Assembly (NCBI GenBank): GCA_965247125.1
Contig: CBDFGO010000003.1
Span: forward strand, 868,001-932,000
From: CALBJU01 sp965247125
Lineage (GTDB): Bacteria > Bacteroidota > Rhodothermia > Rhodothermales > UBA10348
Direction: 5' to 3'
DNA length: 64,000 nucleotides
Shown here: positions 1 to 9,426 of the stretch, piece after piece
Layout of the letters: every line of letters begins with the position of its first letter
Numbering within the stretch: position 1 is the first letter of the stretch
The notes under the pieces: model-generated
Told to the model about the DNA's origin: nothing
What the model saw: only the letters and a program-made list of their open reading frames with translations
Databases searched by the model: none
Program-made: the position numbers and the translations under genes

Positions 1-1
1 A

Positions 2-619
2 CGCTACTCGCACAAGAAACAGTCGGGTGGACGTGGTCAGTTCGCTGAAGTATGGGTCGAAATTGGCCCTTCAGATGACGGCGAGATCGGACTCGAGTTC
101 ATCAACGATATCAAGGGTGGATCCATTCCGCGTGAGTTCATTCCTTCCGTTGAGAAGGGAATCAAATCCGCAATGTTGCAGGGTCCACTCGCCGGGTATC
201 CCATTGAAGGAATCAAGGCGCGTCTTTATGACGGCAAATTCCACAACGTGGATTCCGATCAACTTTCGTTTGAAATAGCAGGTCGCATGGCATTTCGCGA
301 TGCGGCTCGCAGAGCCGGTCCAGCCCTCATGGAGCCGATTATGGCTGTTGAAGTGGTAACACCGGAAGAGTATATGGGTGATGTCATCGGAGACCTGAAC
401 AGTCGCCGTGGACGCATTGACAACATGATTCAACGTCAGGACGCGCAGGTTATCAAAGCTTTCGTCCCGCTGTCGAACATGTTTGGATATGCCACCGACA
501 TGCGCTCGATCTCCCAGGGTCGCGCTCTGTTCTCAATGCAATTTGATCACTATGCCGAAGTGCCGAAGAGTGTCGCCGAAGAGGTGATCTCTGCAGCATC
601 AGGTGCGGTGCACGCTTAA
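2..619 (+). CDS. fusA: Elongation factor G, C-terminal part (partial)
   Basis: The gene enters from the left edge, so only about the last 205 codons are seen. EF-G is the GTPase that moves tRNA and mRNA through the ribosome after peptide transfer. The visible part covers domains IV and V, including the conserved stretches KKQSGGRGQFAEV, GYPIEGIKARLYDG and MFGYATDMRSISQGRA. The GTPase domain lies outside the window. The stop is followed 43 bases later by tuf, the usual str-operon order. Nothing suggests damage, and the C-terminus has a normal length. Confidence 0.97.
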   Translation, partial: RYSHKKQSGGRGQFAEVWVEIGPSDDGEIGLEFINDIKGGSIPREFIPSVEKGIKSAMLQGPLAGYPIEGIKARLYDGKFHNVDSDQLSFEIAGRMAFRDAARRAGPALMEPIMAVEVVTPEEYMGDVIGDLNSRRGRIDNMIQRQDAQVIKAFVPLSNMFGYATDMRSISQGRALFSMQFDHYAEVPKSVAEEVISAASGAVHA

Positions 620-662
620 CACTACTAAAGACTTTAACGCAGTACCAAACAGGTAAGAAAAC

Positions 663-1853
<1,191 letters not shown>

Positions 1854-1889
1854 TACTAGAAACCAGGTCGTAAAGACACGGACGAACGA

Positions 1890-2198
1890 ATGGCAAGTCA
1901 GAAAATTCGCATCAAGCTCAAGTCATACGATCACACGTTGATCGACAAGAGCGCGGAGAAAATCATCAAGACGGTGAAGTCAACCGGAGCAGTGGTCAGT
2001 GGCCCAATCCCACTTCCCACCCGCAAAGTGATCTACACCGTCCTGAGAAGCCCACACGTGGATAAAAAGAGCCGTGAGCAGTTTGAGACGCGCAGTCACA
2101 AACGCCTCATCGATATTCTCTCCACAAGCAGCAAGACGGTGGATGCGCTCATGAAGCTTGAGCTTCCGAGCGGCGTCGATGTTGAGATCAAGGTCTGA
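1890..2198 (+). CDS. rpsJ: 30S ribosomal protein S10
   Basis: S10 (102 residues) is a small-subunit head protein, and in many bacteria it is also the NusE antitermination partner. The start MASQKIRIKLKSYDH and the segment SGPIPLPTRK are typical. It is the first gene of the S10 operon and follows tuf after 36 bases. In most bacteria rplC comes next. Here a lipoprotein gene begins 20 bases after the S10 stop instead. Confidence 0.99.
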   Translation: MASQKIRIKLKSYDHTLIDKSAEKIIKTVKSTGAVVSGPIPLPTRKVIYTVLRSPHVDKKSREQFETRSHKRLIDILSTSSKTVDALMKLELPSGVDVEIKV

Positions 2199-2218
2199 CC
2201 CATAAAAAGGACAAAACC

Positions 2219-2689
2219 ATGAAAAAAATTAAATACAGCCTGTTTCTGATGCTCTTTGGAGTATTGGCGTTCGCTCAGGGATGTGACAGCGGAGGCAGCG
2301 GCGATGGCGGCGGCTCCAGTGTTATGTCAGATTTGGCAGGCACGTGGGGCTTCGGCGGCCTTACCGATGGCAACGGTGATCGCACGGCAACGTTTGAGAT
2401 GAACTACAACAGCGTGGTCATCATTTTCACCGAAGCAGGCAGTTTTACACTGAATGTGGACGCGATTGATGACGCCGGAGACGCGACCTATTCCGGAACC
2501 TACGAAGTGGACGAGGGCGCATCCACGCTGACGGTAGCCGGAACGGACACACCGCTGACCTTCACTTACAATCTCGTAAACAGCGCGACGGTGACGTTGA
2601 CGGCAACGGGGAATACGGGAATTCTTCTCGGTGTGCTGTTCAGTTCCGCACTGGTCGATCCGGTTACGATCACCCTCATAAGCGTTTAA
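2219..2689 (+). CDS. Small secreted lipoprotein, function unknown, inside the S10 operon
   Basis: This is a 156-residue protein I do not recognise. A lysine-rich N-terminus and hydrophobic core lead to a lipobox-like AFAQGC, putting the lipidated Cys at residue 22. A Gly/Ser/Asp-rich linker follows. The rest is rich in Thr, Val and Gly with alternating polar and apolar residues, as expected of a beta-sandwich or lipocalin-like fold starting at LAGTWGFGGL. It lies in frame direction with the operon, 20 bases after rpsJ and 58 bases before rplC, with AAAAGGA ahead of its ATG. It therefore should be co-transcribed with ribosomal protein genes. Gln at the -2 position of the lipobox is unusual by proteobacterial rules but tolerated in this group. 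Function cannot be inferred. Confidence 0.85.
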   Translation: MKKIKYSLFLMLFGVLAFAQGCDSGGSGDGGGSSVMSDLAGTWGFGGLTDGNGDRTATFEMNYNSVVIIFTEAGSFTLNVDAIDDAGDATYSGTYEVDEGASTLTVAGTDTPLTFTYNLVNSATVTLTATGNTGILLGVLFSSALVDPVTITLISV

Positions 2690-2747
2690 CCAACAAATAG
2701 CTTAACAATCTGATCGCCTTGAAACGATCTAACAGTACAGGATTGCA

Positions 2748-3377
2748 ATGAGCAAAGGATTACTCGGAAAGAAAATTGGGATGACCAGCGTCTTCGGAGA
2801 TGATGGAGCGCATTACCCGTGCACCGTCGTCGAAGTTGCGCCAAATGTCGTGACCCAGATCCGAACAGAAGAGAATGATGGCTACGCAGCTGTTCAACTC
2901 GCTATCGGCGATAAGAAGGAAAAACGCACGTCGAAGGCGATGCGCGGTCACTTCGAAGCCTCCGGGACATCACCCAAGCGCTACCTTCGCGAATTTGAAA
3001 TGAGCGACAAAGAGCTCTCTGCCGGCGACACGGTCAGCATCGAAGACGTTTTCGAAGAAGGCGAGATCATCGATGTGTCGGGAACGAGCAAGGGAAAAGG
3101 ATTTCAGGGAGTGGTCAAGCGTCACGGTTTTCGTGGAGTTGGAGACGCCACTCACGGTCAACATAATCGCCAGCGTGCTCCCGGAAGTATTGGCGCAGGA
3201 TCCGATCCATCTCGCGTATTCAAAGGAATGCGGATGGGTGGTCGCATGGGGACTGATCGCGTAACGGTCAAGAACCTTACGATTTTACGCATCATATCCG
3301 AGCAGAACGCTGTTCTGATCGGTGGTGCGATACCAGGACCGAAAAACGGTCTGGTCGAATTGAGAAAGAAAAAGTAA
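2748..3377 (+). CDS. rplC: 50S ribosomal protein L3
   Basis: L3 (209 residues) nucleates 50S assembly and reaches into the peptidyl-transferase area. The start MSKGLLGKKIGMTSVF, the central loop GKGFQGVVKRHGFRG and the later GQHNRQRAPGSIG are diagnostic. AGGA lies about 9 bases before the ATG. It is separated from rpsJ by the inserted lipoprotein gene, and rplD follows after 14 bases. Confidence 0.99.
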   Translation: MSKGLLGKKIGMTSVFGDDGAHYPCTVVEVAPNVVTQIRTEENDGYAAVQLAIGDKKEKRTSKAMRGHFEASGTSPKRYLREFEMSDKELSAGDTVSIEDVFEEGEIIDVSGTSKGKGFQGVVKRHGFRGVGDATHGQHNRQRAPGSIGAGSDPSRVFKGMRMGGRMGTDRVTVKNLTILRIISEQNAVLIGGAIPGPKNGLVELRKKK

Positions 3378-3391
3378 GCCGCAGATAGGCA

Positions 3392-4042
3392 ATGAAAGTT
3401 AAAGTCTACAAGCAGGACGGAACGGCTACGAAAAAGTCGGTTACGCTGAATAAAGAGGTCTTTGGTGTTGAGCCGAATGACCACGCCATCTGGCTGGATG
3501 TTCGTCGTATCCAGGCCAATGGCCGTCAGGGTACGTCCAAAACCAAAGAGCGTGGCGAAGTTGCCGGTAGTACGCGCAAGCTGTACCATCAGAAAGGAAC
3601 GGGGAATTCACGCGCTGGTAGCGCGAAAAGTCCTATCCGTAAGACCGGAGGCCGGACTTTCGGTCCTCGTCCTCGCGCCTACAACTTGAAAGTGAACCGT
3701 AAGACGCAGCACGTGGCTCGCCGGAGTGCACTCGCTTACAAGGCGCAGGACAAGGCCATCATGGTAGTGGAGAACTTTTCGTTCGATGCTCCGAGCACGA
3801 GTGAGTTCAAATCCATCATCAATTCCATGGAATTGGGTGGTAAAAGCATTCTCTTTCTGACGGGATCGAGTGACAGCGCGCTGTACCAGTCGGGGCGGAA
3901 CGTGCCCAAACTGACCGTGCGCAATGCCAGTGAGGCTTCCACGCTGGACGTGATGAAAGCCCAGGTGCTGGTCCTTCAGGAAGAAGCTGTCAAGTCCCTT
4001 GTAACCCAATTGGGCAACAGTAAAAGCAAAAGCAAAAGCTAG
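3392..4042 (+). CDS. rplD: 50S ribosomal protein L4
   Basis: L4 (216 residues) lines the nascent-chain exit tunnel with an extended loop. In E. coli it also regulates the S10 operon, but no such leader can be judged here because the operon start is outside the window. The loop motif RAGSAKSPIRKTGGRTFGPRPR is recognisable in two halves around residues 75-95. The protein ends with a short Lys-Ser alternating tail after the normal fold. Confidence 0.98.
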   Translation: MKVKVYKQDGTATKKSVTLNKEVFGVEPNDHAIWLDVRRIQANGRQGTSKTKERGEVAGSTRKLYHQKGTGNSRAGSAKSPIRKTGGRTFGPRPRAYNLKVNRKTQHVARRSALAYKAQDKAIMVVENFSFDAPSTSEFKSIINSMELGGKSILFLTGSSDSALYQSGRNVPKLTVRNASEASTLDVMKAQVLVLQEEAVKSLVTQLGNSKSKSKS

Positions 4043-4074
4043 CCGAACACAGAAACCCTGCCTAGAGCAAAGCG

Positions 4075-4374
4075 ATGAGCAACGAAATTTTAATACGTCC
4101 CCTGGTGACTGAAAAGCTGACCCAACTCATGGAGAATGGTCACTTTTCCTTTCAGGTCAAGCAGGAGGCAAACAAGATCGAGATCCGGAACGCGATTGAA
4201 TCGCGGTATCCAGGGGTCAAGATCAAGGAAGTGCGGACCATGATTGTTCGAGGCAAGCGCCGTACACAAATGACCCGTCGTGGTCGTGTAGAAGGACGCC
4301 GGTCTTCTTACAAGAAGGCGATTATTACGCTTACACCGGACAGCGAACAGATTGATTTCTTTGAGGAAATATAG
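4075..4374 (+). CDS. rplW: 50S ribosomal protein L23
   Basis: L23 (99 residues) sits at the exit of the peptide tunnel and is the docking site for trigger factor and SRP. The start EILIRPLVTEKLTQLM and the KIKEVRTMIVRGKRR region fit the family. It keeps the standard position between rplD and rplB. The C-terminus is short and unremarkable. Confidence 0.98.
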   Translation: MSNEILIRPLVTEKLTQLMENGHFSFQVKQEANKIEIRNAIESRYPGVKIKEVRTMIVRGKRRTQMTRRGRVEGRRSSYKKAIITLTPDSEQIDFFEEI

Positions 4375-4410
4375 GAAGGACCCCGCTCCTGACTAGATGA
4401 CGACAGACAA

Positions 4411-5238
4411 ATGGCGATCAAAAAACTCAAACCAAATACACCCGGGCAGCGACATCGCTCCGTATCCGCTTTCGACACGATTACGAAGTCGACTCCGGAG
4501 AAGAGCCTGCTCTCACCGCTGAAGAAAAAGGCGGGCCGCAACAACACTGGACGGATCATGGTCCGGCACCAGGGCGGCGGTCACAAGCGACGCTACCGGA
4601 TCATCGATTTCAAACGCAACAAGATTGGCATTCCAGCCAAGGTTGCGAGCATTGAATACGATCCGAATCGGTCGGCGCGTATTGCACTTCTCGTCTATGC
4701 AGACGGCGAAAAGCGATACATCGTTGCGCCCAACGAGATTACGGTGGGTCAGACGGTGACGAACGGTCCCGATGCGGCTCCCGAAGCGGGAAATTGCCTT
4801 CCGCTGGCCAATATCCCGGTTGGATCGTTTGTGCACGCAATCGAGATGAAGCCTGGAAAAGGGGCGCAGCTCGCACGAAGTGCTGGAACGTTCGCTCAGT
4901 TTACAGCCCGTGAGGGAAAGCACGCGATCTTACGCCTGCCTTCGGGTGAAACGAGAATGGTACCGATTGAATGTACTGCCACGATCGGCACGACTTCGAA
5001 TCCGGACCACATGAATATTGTTATCGGCAAGGCCGGTCGAAGCCGTTGGATGGGTATTCGCCCTAAGACGCGTGGCGTGGCCATGAACCCGGTAGATCAC
5101 CCGATGGGTGGTGGTGAAGGAAAGGCATCCGGTGGACACCCACAGTCTCCGACCGGTGTGCCCGCTAAAGGATTTAAGACACGTAAAAGGAAAAATCAGT
5201 CCGACAAGTACATCGTACGTCGTCGTAACAAGAAGTAA
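4411..5238 (+). CDS. rplB: 50S ribosomal protein L2
   Basis: L2 (275 residues) is needed for subunit joining and peptidyl-transferase centre assembly. The sequence contains GRNNTGRIMVRHQGGGHKRR near residue 45 and the conserved HPMGGGEGKASGG near the end, which carries the histidine next to the catalytic centre. The length is normal. Only two bases separate its stop from the rpsS start, so translation is probably coupled. Confidence 0.99.
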   Translation: MAIKKLKPNTPGQRHRSVSAFDTITKSTPEKSLLSPLKKKAGRNNTGRIMVRHQGGGHKRRYRIIDFKRNKIGIPAKVASIEYDPNRSARIALLVYADGEKRYIVAPNEITVGQTVTNGPDAAPEAGNCLPLANIPVGSFVHAIEMKPGKGAQLARSAGTFAQFTAREGKHAILRLPSGETRMVPIECTATIGTTSNPDHMNIVIGKAGRSRWMGIRPKTRGVAMNPVDHPMGGGEGKASGGHPQSPTGVPAKGFKTRKRKNQSDKYIVRRRNKK

Positions 5239-5240
5239 GT

Positions 5241-5522
5241 ATGGCTCGGTCACTAAAAAAAGGTCCTTTCGTCCTCTTCAAGCTTCAGAAGAAGGTGGAC
5301 GATTTGAATAAGTCTGGCAAGAAGAAGGTCGTGAAGACCTGGAGCCGGGCTTCGATGGTCACACCGGATTTTGTCGGTCATACGTTCGCCGTGCACAATG
5401 GCAAACAGTTCGTACCGGTATACATCACGGAGAACATGGTCGGGCATCGTCTCGGGGAGTTTTCTCCGACTCGCTTTTACCGTGGTCACGCGGGTACCGC
5501 CAAGGATAGAAGAGGCCGTTAA
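5241..5522 (+). CDS. rpsS: 30S ribosomal protein S19
   Basis: S19 (93 residues) pairs with S13 in the 30S head. The start MARSLKKGPFV, the central TWSRASMVTPDFVGHTFAVHNGK and the end GEFSPTRFYRGHAG are diagnostic when read piecewise. It starts two bases after rplB and is followed by a 57-base gap to rplV. Confidence 0.99.
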   Translation: MARSLKKGPFVLFKLQKKVDDLNKSGKKKVVKTWSRASMVTPDFVGHTFAVHNGKQFVPVYITENMVGHRLGEFSPTRFYRGHAGTAKDRRGR

Positions 5523-5579
5523 ACAAATTTTCAGTCGAGCACCGACTTCGGTTGATGACAAGACACAAGGATTGAGACA

Positions 5580-5984
5580 ATGCAAGCAAGAGCTGTTCGT
5601 AAACACATTCGGAGTTCACCGCGAAAGATGCGGACCGTGGTCAACGTGGTTCGTGGAAAGCGTGTGCCAGAAGCGCTGGACATACTGAACTTTCTGCCTC
5701 AGAAAGTGACGCGCATCGTGAAGCTGACCGTGTTGTCGGCTGTGCACAACCTTATTGACAGCAATAGGGATGAGCGAATCGACGAAGAAAACCTCGTCAT
5801 CAGCGAAATTCGAGTTGATTCGGGTCCAGCATTCAAGCGTTTCAGACCGGTGTCCCGTGGGCGGGCACACCCAATTCTTAAGCGCACCTGTCATTTAACG
5901 GTAGTGGTTTCCGAACCGAGCGCCGTGGAAGAATCCTCCGAGACGGTCGAGGTAGAAGTCGCCGCCGAAGAAGGAACTGAATAA
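5580..5984 (+). CDS. rplV: 50S ribosomal protein L22 with acidic C-terminal extension
   Basis: L22 spans the 50S subunit and its hairpin loop narrows the exit tunnel. The core runs from residue 1 to about 110, with the loop near SGPAFKRFRPVSRGRA. It is followed by about 22 extra residues that are almost free of basic residues and rich in Glu, Val and Ser (for example VEVEVAAEEGTE). The total of 134 residues exceeds the usual 110-115. AAGGA precedes the ATG. The tail resembles, in miniature, the acidic tail of L17 at the end of this cluster. Confidence 0.98.
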   Translation: MQARAVRKHIRSSPRKMRTVVNVVRGKRVPEALDILNFLPQKVTRIVKLTVLSAVHNLIDSNRDERIDEENLVISEIRVDSGPAFKRFRPVSRGRAHPILKRTCHLTVVVSEPSAVEESSETVEVEVAAEEGTE

Positions 5985-6023
5985 AGAAATAAGCAGCAAC
6001 TACCCCACAGAAGGGATTACGTA

Positions 6024-6878
6024 ATGGGTCAGAAAACGCATCCGATTGGCTTTCGTCTCGGCATCATCCGAGGCTGGGATTCCAACTGGTTCGCCGGAAA
6101 GGATTTAGCAGAAAAGCTTCTAGAGGACAACGAGATTCGTAAGTACCTCTCCGCTCGTCTGAGGCGCGCCGGTCTGAGCAGAGTTGTCATTGAACGCACG
6201 CCGAAACGTGTGATTCTCACACTTCACACCTCACGCCCCGGTGTTGTCATCGGTCGTGGTGGTTCTGAAGTCGAGAAACTTCGTGAGGAGATCAAGAAAC
6301 TCACGAGCAAAGACATTCAGATCAATATCAACGAGATCAAACGGCCGGAGGTGGACGCCAGTCTTGTTGCCCAGAATATTGCCCAGCAGCTCGAAGGACG
6401 CGTTTCGTTCCGTCGTGCGATGAAGCAGTCCATCACGGCTGCCATGCGCATGGGTGCTGAGGGTATAAAAATCAAAGTGAGTGGTCGTCTTGGCGGTGCA
6501 GAAATGGGCCGTACCGAGCAGTACAGCGAGGGCAGAGTACCCCTGCACACGATCCGAGCAGATATCGACTATTCAGAAGGCACGGCCTTCACCATATATG
6601 GAACAACGGGCGTCAAGGTCTGGATTTACCGTGGCGAGATTCTCGGCAGGCCAGATTTGAGTCCAAACGTTCAGGCCCAGCGCCAGCAAATGCAGCAAAT
6701 GGAGCCCGAACGTGGTCGCGGTCGTCGTGGACGCCGGGATGACCGCAGAGGAGGACGTGGAGGCCCGGGTGGTCCAGGCGGCAGAGGAGGATCGGGCGGC
6801 AGAGGAGGATCGGGTGGACCGAGTGGACCGGGTGGACCGAGTGGACCGGGTGGACCGGGTCGACGTCGTCGTTCCTGA
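6024..6878 (+). CDS. rpsC: 30S ribosomal protein S3 with Gly/Arg-rich tail
   Basis: S3 lines the mRNA entry channel and has helicase-associated activity in the 30S subunit. The KH-type GXXG element VIGRGG is at residues 75-80, and the C-terminal domain ends near residue 215. About 55 residues follow that are made of Arg clusters and RGG, GGPGG and GGSGG units, closing with RRRRS. The total of 284 residues is well above the common 210-240. The tail is encoded partly by 18-base direct repeats. AGAAGGGA precedes the ATG. Confidence 0.98.
   Translation: MGQKTHPIGFRLGIIRGWDSNWFAGKDLAEKLLEDNEIRKYLSARLRRAGLSRVVIERTPKRVILTLHTSRPGVVIGRGGSEVEKLREEIKKLTSKDIQININEIKRPEVDASLVAQNIAQQLEGRVSFRRAMKQSITAAMRMGAEGIKIKVSGRLGGAEMGRTEQYSEGRVPLHTIRADIDYSEGTAFTIYGTTGVKVWIYRGEILGRPDLSPNVQAQRQQMQQMEPERGRGRRGRRDDRRGGRGGPGGPGGRGGSGGRGGSGGPSGPGGPSGPGGPGRRRRS
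6779..6863 (+). repeat. 18-base tandem repeats in the S3 tail
   Basis: Within rpsC, an 18-base unit containing GGCAGAGGAGGATCGG occurs twice in a row. It is followed by repeats of GGTGGACCGAGTGGACCG and shorter GGTGGACCG units. All keep the reading frame and encode Gly-Arg-Gly-Gly and Gly-Pro-Ser-Gly residues. Such repeats are likely to vary in length between strains. Confidence 0.8.
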
Positions 6879-6939
6879 AACCAAACAAATTGACCAGTGA
6901 AAGTCGACGGTTGTCGGCTAAGATAGAAGAGGAAGAATC

Positions 6940-7362
6940 ATGTTAATGCCAAAGCGCGTCAAGCGCCGGAAGGTACAGAAGGGACGGATCAAGGGGAATG
7001 CCCAGCGTGGCGTTCGTGTTGACTTCGGTGATTTCGGAATCAAGGCTCTGGAACAAGGTCGGCTGACCAGCCGCCAGATAGAGGCTGCCCGTATCGCCAT
7101 GACGCGTCACATGAAACGTGCTGGAAAAGTCTGGATTCGAATATTTCCGGACAAACCCATGACCAAGAAGCCCGCTGAAACCCGTATGGGTAAAGGTAAA
7201 GGGAGTCCTGAATTTTGGGTAGCTGTCGTTCGGCCAGGACGCATTCTCTTCGAAGTTGGAGGAGGAATTGACCTGGATCTGGCTAAAGAAGCCATGCGCC
7301 GGGCTCAGCAAAAACTCCCCATTGCAACCAAGGTCGTGATTCGGCCTGACTACAAAGCTTAG
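6940..7362 (+). CDS. rplP: 50S ribosomal protein L16
   Basis: L16 (140 residues) supports the A-site and P-site tRNA elbows in the 50S subunit. The start MLMPKRVKRRKVQKGR and the central RIFPDKPMTKKPAETRMGKG are typical read in parts. A strong AGAGGAAGA stretch precedes the ATG, fixing the start. The 61-base gap after rpsC holds nothing evident. Confidence 0.99.
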   Translation: MLMPKRVKRRKVQKGRIKGNAQRGVRVDFGDFGIKALEQGRLTSRQIEAARIAMTRHMKRAGKVWIRIFPDKPMTKKPAETRMGKGKGSPEFWVAVVRPGRILFEVGGGIDLDLAKEAMRRAQQKLPIATKVVIRPDYKA

Positions 7363-7373
7363 ACCCTACGACA

Positions 7374-7577
7374 ATGAAGGCAAAGGAAATACGCGACCTG
7401 AGCACGGAAGAGATCCAGACCCGGATCACAGACGAGAATGAACAGCTCCACAATCTGCATTTTCAGCACGCAATAGCGGATCTGCAGAATCCGATGCTGA
7501 TGCGTCATAAGCGGAGGCTGATCGCTCAGCTTGAAACAATCCTGCGCGAGAGATTGAAAGAAGAGGCGGTAGCCTAA
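7374..7577 (+). CDS. rpmC: 50S ribosomal protein L29
   Basis: L29 (67 residues) is a small helical protein beside the tunnel exit, next to L23. The start MKAKEIRDLSTEEIQ and the heptad-like rest match the family. It begins 11 bases after rplP and is followed by rpsQ. Confidence 0.97.
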   Translation: MKAKEIRDLSTEEIQTRITDENEQLHNLHFQHAIADLQNPMLMRHKRRLIAQLETILRERLKEEAVA

Positions 7578-7646
7578 CAAATATTTAACCCACTAGACCG
7601 GTAGTTGGTGAGGAACGGTAGACGGCTCACCAAGCCAAAACGAGAT

Positions 7647-7910
7647 ATGGAAGCAGAAAACAGAAACGCCCGTAAAGAGAGAGTTGGTCTTGTTGTCAGC
7701 AGCAAGATGGACAAGAGTATTACGGTGGCTATTGAGCGTCGAATGAAGCACCCGATGTACGGCAAGTATGTCAAGCGGACGACGAAGCTGATGGCGCACG
7801 ACGAAATCAATGATGCCGGTGCAGGTGATACTGTCCGCATCATGGAAACTCGACCACTCAGCAAGAACAAGCGCTGGAGATTGGTTGAAGTCGTCGAGCG
7901 AGCCAAGTAA
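7647..7910 (+). CDS. rpsQ: 30S ribosomal protein S17
   Basis: S17 (87 residues from this ATG) binds 16S rRNA early in 30S assembly. The OB-fold core includes RVGLVVSSKMDKSI and GDTVRIMETRPLSKNKRW. An in-frame TTG at 7605 would add 14 residues of no family likeness, so the ATG at 7647 (MEAENRNARKER) is preferred. It follows rpmC after 69 bases. Confidence 0.97.
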   Translation: MEAENRNARKERVGLVVSSKMDKSITVAIERRMKHPMYGKYVKRTTKLMAHDEINDAGAGDTVRIMETRPLSKNKRWRLVEVVERAK

Positions 7911-7966
7911 AGAGAGGCCTCATCAGTCATCAGCACGCACGCTGACAACGCGAATCGAATAAAGCA

Positions 7967-8335
7967 ATGATCCAGCAAGAATCAAGACTAAAAGTTGCCG
8001 ACAACAGTGGAGCCAAAGAGGTTCTCTGTATTCGGGTACTGGGTGGTAGCAAGCGACGCTACGCTCGAGTGGGCGACACCATCGTTGTCACGGTGAAATC
8101 GGCCATTCCCGGGGGAAACGTCAAGAAAGGCGAAGTATCCAGAGCCGTAGTTGTTCGCACACGGAAGGAGTACCGTCGCTCGGATGGATCCTATATCCGC
8201 TTCGACGACAACGCCGCCGTGTTGTTGAACGAGCAGGGCGAACCGAAGGGAACGCGCATATTTGGACCTGTGGCCCGCGAACTTCGCGAAAAGCAGTTCA
8301 TGCGCATCGTATCACTCGCACCCGAAGTGCTGTAA
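7967..8335 (+). CDS. rplN: 50S ribosomal protein L14
   Basis: L14 (122 residues) forms part of the intersubunit bridge with 16S rRNA and is the docking site of the silencing factor RsfS. The start MIQQESRLKVADNSGAKE and the end RELREKQFMRIVSLAPEVL are textbook. It begins the distal half of the cluster after a 56-base gap. Confidence 0.99.
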   Translation: MIQQESRLKVADNSGAKEVLCIRVLGGSKRRYARVGDTIVVTVKSAIPGGNVKKGEVSRAVVVRTRKEYRRSDGSYIRFDDNAAVLLNEQGEPKGTRIFGPVARELREKQFMRIVSLAPEVL

Positions 8336-8398
8336 CCCCAAGAAACTAGAAGATGTTGAGAGGGGCGTTTGCCGCTCAAAAACACAACACTGAATCCT

Positions 8399-8755
8399 AT
8401 GCCAAGGAAGTACAACAAGCAGAAAAAGATGCACATCCGAAAGGGTGACATCGTTCGTGTGATGTCCGGAAATGATCGCGGAAAAGAGGGCAAAGTATTG
8501 GCCGTCTTCAAAGAAAAAGAACGCGTCATCATCGAAGGTGTCAATGTTCGTCTGCGTCATACTCGCCCGAATCAGCTCTACCCACAGGGTGGTCGGATCG
8601 AGCAGGAAATGGCCGTTCATGCCTCGAACGTCATGCCACTCGATGGAAACGGCGAACCGACGCGGGTCGGTCGGAAGAAAATTGTTGACGTGGATTCAGG
8701 GCGCTCCCGTTGGGTTCGGTTTGCGGTAACCACAGGCGATGAACTCGACAGTTGA
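8399..8755 (+). CDS. rplX: 50S ribosomal protein L24
   Basis: L24 (118 residues) is an early 50S assembly initiator near the tunnel exit. The KOW motif is in KGDIVRVMSGNDRGKEGKVL near residues 15-34. A TTG at 8369 would add ten residues not typical of L24, so the ATG at 8399 (MPRKYNKQKK) is chosen. The 63-base gap after rplN holds nothing clear. Confidence 0.97.
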   Translation: MPRKYNKQKKMHIRKGDIVRVMSGNDRGKEGKVLAVFKEKERVIIEGVNVRLRHTRPNQLYPQGGRIEQEMAVHASNVMPLDGNGEPTRVGRKKIVDVDSGRSRWVRFAVTTGDELDS

Positions 8756-8808
8756 ACTCGATAAAGTAGTATAGATATAGAACGAATTTACTCTTCGGAG
8801 TGATCGAA

Positions 8809-9387
8809 ATGGCAGCAAAAAAAGTAGATAAATACATTCCAAGGCTCAAATCACGATACCAAGATGAGATCGTGCCTGAGCTGATAAAGCAGTTCGGTTA
8901 TACGAGTGTGATGCAGGCGCCGCGCCTCTTGAAGATCAGTATCAACAAGGGTGTAGGCGAAGCTGCTCTGAACAGAAAAGCAATGGACGATGCGGTGGAA
9001 GAACTACGCATCATTTCGGGCCAACACCCGAAAATTCGTCATGCCCGCAAGGCTGTTTCGAATTTCAAGCTTCGTTTGGGCATGCCCGTAGGAGTTGCCG
9101 TTACTCTTCGAAATGAAAAGATGTACGAGTTCCTGGATCGGCTTATTACGCTGACCCTGCCTCGCGTGCGTGACTTTCGTGGGATTCCGGATAAGTCCTT
9201 CGACGGCCGCGGCAATTACTCGCTCGGAGTTACAGAGCAGATCGTCTTCCCGGAGATCAATGTCGATAAGATCGGCCAGATTTCCGGACTTGACGTGACG
9301 TTCGTCACTTCGGCAAACACGGACGAAGAAGCGTACGCGCTCCTTAAAGCCTTTGGAATGCCGTTTGTACGACGTGACGCGGCCTGA
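8809..9387 (+). CDS. rplE: 50S ribosomal protein L5
   Basis: L5 (192 residues) binds 5S rRNA and contacts P-site tRNA. The segments LLKISINKGVG and RDFRGIPDKSFDGRGNYSLG are characteristic. GGAG lies 8 bases before the ATG at 8809. That favours this start over an upstream in-frame GTG at 8800, which overlaps the ribosome-binding site itself. Confidence 0.98.
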   Translation: MAAKKVDKYIPRLKSRYQDEIVPELIKQFGYTSVMQAPRLLKISINKGVGEAALNRKAMDDAVEELRIISGQHPKIRHARKAVSNFKLRLGMPVGVAVTLRNEKMYEFLDRLITLTLPRVRDFRGIPDKSFDGRGNYSLGVTEQIVFPEINVDKIGQISGLDVTFVTSANTDEEAYALLKAFGMPFVRRDAA

Positions 9388-9426
9388 GCAAGACTTCCTT
9401 TACTGAATAGAGATACCAACACAGAT

